The position numbers were made by a program, and so were the translations under genes. From an uncultured Chitinophagaceae bacterium (GTDB lineage Bacteria; Bacteroidota; Bacteroidia; Chitinophagales; Chitinophagaceae), in contig CALCNY010000051.1 of the NCBI GenBank assembly GCA_937897585.1, positions 1 through 13,465 of the forward strand: DNA of 13,465 nt, read 5' to 3'. The notes beneath the pieces were generated by a model that saw nothing but the letters and a program-made list of their open reading frames with translations, ran no database searches and was not told the DNA's origin. This document shows, one piece after another, positions 7,228-12,344 of the stretch (positions are counted from its first letter, which is position 1; each line of letters begins with the position of its first letter).

Positions 7228-7253
7228 GCAACGTCCCTTGCAGGAGACATTGC
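7228..7253. repeat. 26-nt hairpin-forming element
   Basis: Arms GCAACGTC (7228-7235) and GACATTGC (7246-7253) enclose CCT-TGC-AGG and a bulged base. On the minus strand all eight outer pairs form with one G-U wobble, plus three inner pairs and a 3-nt loop. No T tract follows on either strand, so it is not a classic terminator. It resembles dispersed hairpin repeats and abuts the 41-bp duplication. Confidence 0.65.
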
Positions 7254-7255
7254 TG

Positions 7256-7339
7256 AGAAGTTAAGATGACTCGGTCATAAGACCTTCGTCGGCAGACCAG
7301 AAGTTAAGATGACTCGGTCATAAGACCTTCGTCGGCAGA
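7256..7339. repeat. Perfect 41-bp direct duplication carrying a quasi-palindrome
   Basis: Two identical 41-nt copies at 7256-7296 and 7299-7339, separated by only CC (period 43). Each begins AGAAGTTAAGATGA and ends TCGTCGGCAGA. Each contains the quasi-palindrome GACTCGGTC, loop ATAA, GACCTTCGTC: an inner 4-bp stem, an internal loop and an outer 3-bp stem. Perfect identity suggests recent duplication. Two copies with a 2-nt spacer do not make a CRISPR. Confidence 0.9.
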
Positions 7340-7342
7340 TAG

Positions 7343-7397
7343 CCTATCCAGCTTATCTAGCCTATCTAGCTATATCTAGCCAATCCAGCCTATCCAG
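7343..7397. repeat. Six-unit 9-bp minisatellite (CCTATCYAG) just 3' of upp
   Basis: Units are CCTATCCAG (7343-7351), CTTATCTAG (7352-7360), CCTATCTAG (7361-7369), CTATATCTAG (7370-7379, one extra base), CCAATCCAG (7380-7388) and CCTATCCAG (7389-7397). On the upp strand the unit reads CTRGATAGG. The array starts 9 nt past the upp stop codon and so would form the 3' UTR of its message. Confidence 0.88.
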
Positions 7398-7406
7398 TAT
7401 CCCCCA

Positions 7407-8057
7407 TCAATGCTGAATCTTCAACCCATACGCCAAATCACCGGCGTCGCCCAATCCAGGAATGATATACCCTTTGTCTGACAATTCGTTATCAATTGCC
7501 CCACACCAGATTGTTGCTTCTGGAAAAGCAGCTTGTACAAAATCAATGCCCACAGAACAAGCGATTGCGCATACAATATGCAAATCTTTTATGTTGCCAA
7601 CGGTCTTTAAATGTTCAATTGCTTTTACCAGAGACGCTCCGGTTGCCAACATAGGATCACTCACAATTACCGTTCTGCCTTCCAAATCCGGACAGCTCAT
7701 ATATTCCATACTGATTTCAAAACTACCGTCAGCATGATGTTTTCTATAGGCAGTTAAAAATGAATTATCTGCGCGGTCAAAATAATTAAGCAAACCATGG
7801 TGCATCGCTAATCCGGCTCTTAAGATGGTGGCCAATACAGGTTGGTCTTTTAATACCTGAACTTTTGCTTGTCCCATTGGTGTAGCAATTGTTTTCTCAA
7901 CAGTTTCCAATTGTTTGCTGATTTCATAGCCGGCCACTTCTGCTATTCTTTCGAGATTCCTTCTGAAACGAAGTCTATCGTTTTGAACTTCAATGTTTCT
8001 CAAATCGCTTACCCAGTTACTAATCAAGGAATGTTGCGCGCTTAAATTAATGACCAT
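7407..8057 (-). CDS. upp: Uracil phosphoribosyltransferase
   Basis: Cytoplasmic pyrimidine-salvage enzyme that turns uracil and PRPP into UMP. It has 216 residues, near the family's 208-215. Signatures: ILRAGL (78-83), the PRPP-binding loop VIVSDPMLATGAS (130-142) and the C-terminal uracil-binding GYIIPGLGDAGDLAYG (196-211). The PRPP loop reads ATGAS where most relatives have ATGGS, a mild substitution. The N-terminus (VINLSAQHSLISNWVSDLR) aligns with Bacteroidota homologues, supporting this ATG. It is monocistronic as far as can be seen, with a divergent lipoprotein gene upstream and a minisatellite directly downstream. With ade about 0.6 kb away it gives a nucleobase-salvage theme, although the two are not one operon. 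Confidence 0.95.
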   Translation of the reverse strand: MVINLSAQHSLISNWVSDLRNIEVQNDRLRFRRNLERIAEVAGYEISKQLETVEKTIATPMGQAKVQVLKDQPVLATILRAGLAMHHGLLNYFDRADNSFLTAYRKHHADGSFEISMEYMSCPDLEGRTVIVSDPMLATGASLVKAIEHLKTVGNIKDLHIVCAIACSVGIDFVQAAFPEATIWCGAIDNELSDKGYIIPGLGDAGDLAYGLKIQH

Positions 8058-8085
8058 TTTTTTATTTATGTACTTTTATAAAATC

Positions 8086-8118
8086 AATGATTGATGCAAA
8101 TAAATTTCAACAATCATT
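8086..8118. promoter_or_regulatory. Inverted repeat in the upp upstream region (possible operator)
   Basis: AATGATTG (8086-8093) and CAATCATT (8111-8118) form a perfect 8-bp inverted repeat with a 17-nt spacer. On the upp strand the spacer contains TTTATTTG, one mismatch from TAnnTTTG. Such a layout could let a dimeric regulator cover the promoter. On the plus strand the right arm runs into a T tract, but no plus-strand gene lies upstream that would need a terminator. In such AT-rich DNA a chance repeat is possible. Confidence 0.3.
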
Positions 8119-8161
8119 TTTTATTAACAAACAAATCTAAAATAAAATAAACGAGTAAGGC

Positions 8162-8169
8162 TATTTTTG
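8162..8169 (+). promoter_or_regulatory. Candidate -7 box (TATTTTTG) of the small lipoprotein gene
   Basis: Exact match to TAnnTTTG, ending 28 nt before the ATG at 8198. No TTTG is found 19-21 nt upstream. Confidence 0.38.
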
Positions 8170-8197
8170 TTTCATTGTTTTACAAAATCATCCGGTT

Positions 8198-8617
8198 ATG
8201 AAAAAAAACTTCTTATTGTCAGCATTTGTACTAATATTTATTTTTTCTTGTAATGATCAAAATACAATATCAAAATCAAACGACTCATATAAAAAAAGCA
8301 AGCTTACCATTCAACAAATTGAGCAGCAAAATCCATTACGTTTTCTTGAAGTTGTAGGTAAAGACAAACATAATTTAATTGGACAAACAGTAGTAAAAGG
8401 TGAGATTGCCAATAAGGCAACAGTTGTAACTTATAAAGACATTTCCGTTTCCATCAAATTCATCAGTAAAACCGGAGTCTTACTTGAAGAAGATGAAGAG
8501 GTGATTTATGAAGAAGTAAAACCCGGAAGCAGCATCAATTTCAAATCTAAATTTTTTGCGCCCAAAGGAACGGAAGATGTAAAAATGAAAATCACAAAGG
8601 CTTCTGCGGTTCATTAA
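8198..8617 (+). CDS. Small predicted lipoprotein of unknown function
   Basis: A 139-residue protein that I do not recognise by name. It has a lipoprotein signal: KK, a hydrophobic run and lipobox FIFSC, with C18 as the lipidated cysteine, followed by a polar linker rich in N, S and K (19-37). The remainder (about 38-139) looks like a small beta-sandwich: QTVVKGEIANKATVVTYKDI, then SVSIKFISKTGVLLEE, then VIYEEVKPGSSINFKSKFF. The motif of a strand, a loop, then 'evkPGss..f' resembles FxLYD-type domains that occur in extracytoplasmic proteins, but this is only a resemblance. Its TAA shares three bases with the stop of ade on the other strand. A candidate promoter lies at 8162-8169. Confidence 0.8.
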   Translation: MKKNFLLSAFVLIFIFSCNDQNTISKSNDSYKKSKLTIQQIEQQNPLRFLEVVGKDKHNLIGQTVVKGEIANKATVVTYKDISVSIKFISKTGVLLEEDEEVIYEEVKPGSSINFKSKFFAPKGTEDVKMKITKASAVH

Positions 8618-10245
8618 TTCAACAGCTTAAAACTATCTCCGTCGAAAAGTCCTTTATCACTTAATTTCAAATGAGGAATCACGAGTAGTGCCATGAATGA
8701 TAAAGTCATGAATGGTGCATTCAAATGACTGCCGAGATTTGTTTTTACAAACGCATCGATTTCGGTGTAAGACTTTGCAACTTCATAACCATTTTCAGTA
8801 CTCATCAAACCCGCCACAGGCAAGGGTAATATTTTTTCTTCACTTTCATTTACTGCCGAAACGCCTCCACCACAGCGGATTACAGCGTTTACTGCTTTGC
8901 AAATACTTTCATCATCTACACCCACTGCAACTATATTATGACTGTCATGCGCAACAGAAGAAGCCAGCGCACCTTTTTTGATGCCAATATTTTTAATGAA
9001 CGATTTTGCAACAGGCGCATCATGATAACGGTTGACTACAACGATTTTCAAAATGTCATTTTCAACATCAGATACTATTTCATCATTAATGACTACAGGA
9101 GCAACGAAAATTTTATTTGTAATCAACTGTCCTTCCAATGCTTCAATTACAGGCAATTCAATTTCTCCATTGTATAAAAATTTAAAATCAGCAATATGTT
9201 TTTTATGGCAGTTGAATTGGTTGATGGCTGTTGTTTTATCAGGATTAATCAATGATTGACCATTTTCTGCAACTAATGTTCCGTTGATGAAAGTTTTTAC
9301 AACTTCAAATTGAGTAAGATTTTTTATTTCAATAAAATCTGCAGGATGGCCAATTTGTAAAATACCTACATTCATTTTATAATGTTCCACAGGATTGATG
9401 CAAGCGGCTTGTAATACTTTAAAGATGTCAATTCCTTTCGCAACTGCTCTGGCGCATAGTTGGTTGATATGGCCTTCAGCAAGACTGTCAGGATGTTTGT
9501 CGTCGCTGCAAAACATCATGTTTTCATAATGTTCATGCATTAAATCAATCAATACTTCAAAATTTTTAGCGGCACTGCCTTCTCTGATTAATATTTTCAT
9601 TCCGAATGAAAGCTTGTCAAGCGCTTCTTCCGAAGTGAAACATTCGTGATCAGTGCTGATGCCCGCGTCGATATATTTTTTAGCATCATTTTCTCTTAGT
9701 CCCGGCGCGTGTCCATCTACAGGTTTGTTGTATTTTTTTGCCAATGCTATTTTCTTCATCACTTCATCATCTTCAAAAAGCACACCCGGAAAATTCATCA
9801 TTTCGCTCAAATATCTAATCTCATCCATTTGCAATAAGGTTTCAACATCTGATGAATCTATTGTGGCACCTGCTGTTTCGAAAACTGTTGCAGGCACACA
9901 ACTCGGTGCACCGAAATTGAATTTGAAAGGAACAGTATTTCCATTTTCAATCATGTATTTCACGCCATCAAGTCCGCATACATTGGCTATTTCATGTGGG
10001 TCGCTGATGGTTCCTACTGTTCCATGAACAACGGCGAGTCGAGCGAATTCGGAAGGAACCAGCATGGAGCTTTCGATATGCACATGGCTGTCGATAAAGC
10101 CCGGCAATAAATAAGGACCTTCTTTTTTTTCAGGTCCTTCGTGTAAAATGTTTTTGATTTTCCCGGATTCAATTATAATAGATCCCCAAAATATTGATTT
10201 GCTTTTTATGTTGATGATGTTGCCCGTAACAATGAAATCTGTCAT
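8614..10245 (-). CDS. ade: Adenine deaminase
   Basis: Cytoplasmic amidohydrolase-superfamily enzyme that deaminates adenine to hypoxanthine for purine salvage. It has 543 residues, typical of the AdeC group. Metal-binding and catalytic motifs in order: PGFIDSHVHIESS (H54, H56, E58), GTISDPHEIANV (H84, E85), VDGHAPG (H179), STDHE (H200, E201) and CSDDKHPD (D248, D249). The C-terminal adenine-deaminase-specific domain follows, with VAHDSHNIVAVG (431-442) and GGGVSAVNE (459-467). The start at MTDFIVTGNIINI is the first strand of the small beta-domain. The gene lies alone; its start is 20 nt from a divergent methyltransferase gene, so each promoter must overlap the other gene's 5' end. Its stop codon overlaps that of the lipoprotein gene. 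Confidence 0.96.
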   Translation of the reverse strand: MTDFIVTGNIINIKSKSIFWGSIIIESGKIKNILHEGPEKKEGPYLLPGFIDSHVHIESSMLVPSEFARLAVVHGTVGTISDPHEIANVCGLDGVKYMIENGNTVPFKFNFGAPSCVPATVFETAGATIDSSDVETLLQMDEIRYLSEMMNFPGVLFEDDEVMKKIALAKKYNKPVDGHAPGLRENDAKKYIDAGISTDHECFTSEEALDKLSFGMKILIREGSAAKNFEVLIDLMHEHYENMMFCSDDKHPDSLAEGHINQLCARAVAKGIDIFKVLQAACINPVEHYKMNVGILQIGHPADFIEIKNLTQFEVVKTFINGTLVAENGQSLINPDKTTAINQFNCHKKHIADFKFLYNGEIELPVIEALEGQLITNKIFVAPVVINDEIVSDVENDILKIVVVNRYHDAPVAKSFIKNIGIKKGALASSVAHDSHNIVAVGVDDESICKAVNAVIRCGGGVSAVNESEEKILPLPVAGLMSTENGYEVAKSYTEIDAFVKTNLGSHLNAPFMTLSFMALLVIPHLKLSDKGLFDGDSFKLLN

Positions 10246-10265
10246 ACGCTGAAATTATAAGTACA

Positions 10266-10979
10266 ATGTTAACTGATTTTAAAAGAACATACAATTTGAA
10301 AGCTGAATTATTATATTTGCGCATGCAATTAAAAGTAATCGCTTCGGGCTTTGTAAGCAAAATCTCATATCTGAGAAAATCGTTTGGAAAAAAATCTTTT
10401 AAACTTTTGGATATAGGGGCTGGTAACCACTCGGCTTCCAAAATAAAAAAAGTATTTCCAAACTGTGAATATCATGGAGTTGATTTGGAAAGAGATTATA
10501 ATAATAGCGAGTCCGATTTTGCTTTGATGACTGCGTTTTATGAAATGGATTTAACAAAGCTGGATATGTCGGTGATTCCCGATAATTATTTTGATGGCAT
10601 TTGGATGGTTCATGTTATTGAACATTTATTCAATGGTGATGAAGTGATTTTGAGTTTATTGCCCAAGTTAAAATCTTCAGGTTTCATGTACATCGAATAT
10701 CCTGGAAAGAAGAGTATGACACTGCCATCAATGTATGGCACCTTGAACTTCAAAGATGACCCTACTCATGTGAGATTGTATGGAGTGTCAGAACTTACAC
10801 AATTGCTAGAACGTAATGGTTGTAGAGTCGTCAAAGGCGGTACTAGAAGAAACATATGGTTCATGATGGCAATGCCTTTTAGAATCATTTCCGATTTATT
10901 AAGAGGAAAAAAATTGCAAGGAAATATTTTCTGGGATATTACTGGTTTTGCAGAATATGTATGGGTTCAAAAAAACTAA
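10266..10979 (+). CDS. Class I SAM-dependent methyltransferase of unknown substrate
   Basis: A 237-residue Rossmann-fold methyltransferase. Motif I is LLDIGAGNHS (47-56) and the acidic end of strand 2 is GVDLE (D73, binding the SAM ribose). MVHVIEHL (114-121) is the post-II/motif IV region of Methyltransf_11/23-type enzymes, and a YPG (145-147) and DPTHVRLY (165-172) follow. The DPTHxR segment is typical of enzymes acting on small molecules, sugars or lipid precursors near glycan gene sets, but no such set is here, so the substrate is open. An alternative in-frame ATG at 10323 would trim 19 residues and still keep the fold. The first ATG is preferred because the extra helix is plausible and position 10323 has no leader. 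It lies inverted between minus-strand genes, and its TAA overlaps the trmD stop. Confidence 0.85.
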   Translation: MLTDFKRTYNLKAELLYLRMQLKVIASGFVSKISYLRKSFGKKSFKLLDIGAGNHSASKIKKVFPNCEYHGVDLERDYNNSESDFALMTAFYEMDLTKLDMSVIPDNYFDGIWMVHVIEHLFNGDEVILSLLPKLKSSGFMYIEYPGKKSMTLPSMYGTLNFKDDPTHVRLYGVSELTQLLERNGCRVVKGGTRRNIWFMMAMPFRIISDLLRGKKLQGNIFWDITGFAEYVWVQKN

Positions 10980-11650
10980 TCGAGCAAATCCGGTCTTCGT
11001 TGATGTGTTCGTTTTAGGGATTCTTCATGGCGCCATTCATCAATCAATTTGTGATTGCCGCTCATCAGCACTTCAGGCACTTTCCAATCACGGAATGTTT
11101 CAGGTCGAGTATAAACAGGAGGGGCGAGTAGATTGTCTTGAAAAGAATCACTTAACGCTGAAGTTTCATCATTGAGTACACCTGGGATTAATCGTCCAAT
11201 CGCATCCGTTAGTATGGCTGCTGCCAATTCACCTCCGCTTAACACATAATCACCAACAGAAATTTCTCTGGTTATGAAATGATCTCTGAATCGTTGATCA
11301 ACACCTTTGTAATGGCCGCAAATCATGAGGAGATTATTTTTCAAAGAAAGTGAGTTGGCGATTTTTTGATTGAAGGTTTCGCCATCAGGAGTAAGGAAAA
11401 TTACTTCATCGTATATTTTTTCTTTTTGAAGTGCTTCAACGGCATTAACCAAAGGTTCAATCATCATCACCATTCCGGCGCCACCACCGAAAGGATAATC
11501 ATCTACTTGTGCACGTGCATAGGTTGTATAATCACGAAGATTGATGACATTAACTTTCAGCAAACCCTTGTCTTGTGCGCGCTTCATGATGGAGTGGGAG
11601 AATGGTCCACTGAGTAGGTCTGGTACAACTGTGATGATGTCGATTTGCAT
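10976..11650 (-). CDS. trmD: tRNA (guanine-37-N1)-methyltransferase TrmD
   Basis: Essential cytoplasmic enzyme that methylates G37 next to the anticodon and so prevents +1 frameshifting. It has 224 residues from this start. SPOUT-fold signatures: DYPFGGGAGMVM (51-62), the knot segment CGHYKGVDQR (111-120), SVGDYVLSGGELA (131-143), and the catalytic-aspartate region ALSDSF (165-170). The ATG at 11650 gives the canonical MQIDIITVVPD start. An upstream in-frame TTG (11668) would add residues encoded by a REP-like repeat and is rejected. The usual rpsP-rimM-trmD-rplS neighbours are absent. An arm of the REP-like inverted pair lies only 8 nt before the start codon, where it could affect translation. 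The stop TAG overlaps the stop of the facing methyltransferase gene. Confidence 0.96.
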   Translation of the reverse strand: MQIDIITVVPDLLSGPFSHSIMKRAQDKGLLKVNVINLRDYTTYARAQVDDYPFGGGAGMVMMIEPLVNAVEALQKEKIYDEVIFLTPDGETFNQKIANSLSLKNNLLMICGHYKGVDQRFRDHFITREISVGDYVLSGGELAAAILTDAIGRLIPGVLNDETSALSDSFQDNLLAPPVYTRPETFRDWKVPEVLMSGNHKLIDEWRHEESLKRTHQRRPDLLD

Positions 11651-11658
11651 GTTAAGAA

Positions 11659-11687
11659 GCCCCCTCAATCCCCCAAGGGGGAAGTTT
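11659..11687 (+). repeat. REP-like CCCCC/GGGGG element, left arm of inverted pair
   Basis: Reads G-CCCCC-TCAAT-CCCCC-AA-GGGGG-AAGTT, identical through the core to the unit at 2887. It sits in the 5' leader of trmD, with 8 nt between it and the start codon at 11650. Over 28 positions it is the exact reverse complement of the right arm at 11812-11840 apart from one extra A there. Confidence 0.88.
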
Positions 11688-11811
11688 ATTATGTTTTGTA
11701 ATTAATATAAAACCAAGAACCCTTTTTTTTGACCTATTTTTTTTCTCTTAACTCAATATGTTGCTAAAAAAAGTTACAGCTAATTCCCAACACCAAGGTA
11801 TCGCTCCAATC
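11686..11811. other. AT-rich spacer enclosed by the inverted REP-like arms
   Basis: About 126 nt with no coding frame. It includes two T8 runs (near 11722-11729 and 11742-11749 on the plus strand). No TAnnTTTG box for trmD was recognised on the minus strand, so trmD is probably read from upstream with hslR, or from a non-consensus promoter here. It could be the body of a REPIN-like or MITE-like insertion; no obvious target-site duplication flanks the pair. Confidence 0.5.
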
Positions 11812-11840
11812 AACTTCCCCCTTTGGGGGATTGAGGGGGC
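11812..11840 (-). repeat. REP-like CCCCC/GGGGG element, right arm of inverted pair
   Basis: On the minus strand it reads G-CCCCC-TCAAT-CCCCC-AAA-GGGGG-AAGTT and begins 12 nt after the hslR stop codon. An hslR-trmD transcript would contain both arms and could fold into a 28-bp stem with one bulged A. It is not a terminator: no U tract follows the local hairpin. Confidence 0.88.
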
Positions 11841-11852
11841 TTTTATTTTTAA

Positions 11853-12236
11853 TCATTCTCCCAAAAACTCATCTAAATCTCTTTTGTTCTTCTTCGTTGG
11901 TCTACCAATTTTACTCATTCTTTTACCAGTGTGAAAAACTGCCGCTTCAAATTTTATTCTTTCTGTTTCTTCTACAGGCGTGATGTCTGTATAATAATTT
12001 ACGGCTTCTGTATATTTCAATCTGTTGTATAATTTTTCTTTTACTTTTATCACCCATTTCCGATCACTTGTTTTTATTTCAAATTCATCGCCGACATTTA
12101 TATTTTTAGAAGCTTTTATATTTTCGCCATTAGATTTTACTCTTCCTTTATCACAGGCTTCTGCGGCCATAGTTCTGGTCTTGAACAAACGGATGGCCCA
12201 TAGGTATTTATCGATTCTTAATTTTTCTTTTTCCAT
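11853..12236 (-). CDS. hslR: RNA-binding S4-domain protein, Hsp15/HslR-like
   Basis: Cytoplasmic 127-residue protein. Its S4 domain (RIDKYLWAIRLFKTRTMAAE, continuing to CDKGRVKSNG, residues 7-37) follows the Hsp15 pattern RLDKWLWAxRFFKTRxxA. The GDEFEI strand and a conserved C-terminal block (AAVFHTGKRMSKIGRPTKKNKRDLDEF) with a basic patch complete the family length. Hsp15 binds 50S subunits that still carry peptidyl-tRNA and helps recycle stalled complexes; the related RqcP acts in tailing. It is upstream of trmD on the same strand, about 202 nt apart, so a translation-linked unit is possible but interrupted by the REP pair. The assignment to Hsp15 rather than another S4 family is likely, not certain. 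Confidence 0.87.
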   Translation of the reverse strand: MEKEKLRIDKYLWAIRLFKTRTMAAEACDKGRVKSNGENIKASKNINVGDEFEIKTSDRKWVIKVKEKLYNRLKYTEAVNYYTDITPVEETERIKFEAAVFHTGKRMSKIGRPTKKNKRDLDEFLGE

Positions 12237-12305
12237 TATTTGAAAAGCGTTGGTAAAATTAGGTTTCTTTTCGAAGCAAATAATGAAATTTACTTCAGTA
12301 TTTAC

Positions 12306-12313
12306 TATTTTTA
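12306..12313 (+). promoter_or_regulatory. Candidate -7 box (TATTTTTA) of the DPP IV gene
   Basis: One mismatch from TAnnTTTG, ending 31 nt before the first ATG at 12345. It lies in the 108-nt divergent spacer between hslR and this gene, and no -33 element is clear. Confidence 0.22.
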
Positions 12314-12344
12314 ACGCTGATACCGCACAAATAAATAAAATGAC

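Larger units (their letters stand above)
7041..7406. other. 366-nt gene-free repeat island between porP-like gene and upp
   Basis: No credible coding frame, tRNA or rRNA is present. From the left it holds the promoter region of the porP-like gene (about 7041-7100), an AT-rich stretch with runs such as AATTTCTA and TCAATTTCAATTTTCGAATTTC (7187-7220, low complexity), a 26-nt hairpin (7228-7253), a 41-bp perfect direct duplication (7256-7339) and a 9-bp minisatellite (7343-7397) that ends 9 nt from the upp stop codon. Confidence 0.8.

Noticed and set aside
7256..7339. Possible CRISPR array
   Set aside because: There are only two repeats with a 2-nt spacer and no cas genes; it is a direct duplication.
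9653..10027. Long open frames on the plus strand inside ade (also 8712-8981 and 9032-9259)
   Set aside because: They are antisense to a fully conserved adenine deaminase and show no family features or promoter.
11651..11668. TTG start extending TrmD by six residues
   Set aside because: The added residues are encoded partly by the REP-like repeat, and family members begin at the MxIDIIT strand, which matches ATG 11650.
11817..11829. REP hairpin as an intrinsic terminator for hslR
   Set aside because: The stem is only 5 bp and is followed by AAGTTG rather than a U tract on the minus strand.
11659..11840. Classical insertion sequence with terminal inverted repeats
   Set aside because: There is no transposase frame, and no target-site duplication can be seen in the flanks (AAGAA versus TTTTA); a REP-type pair fits better.
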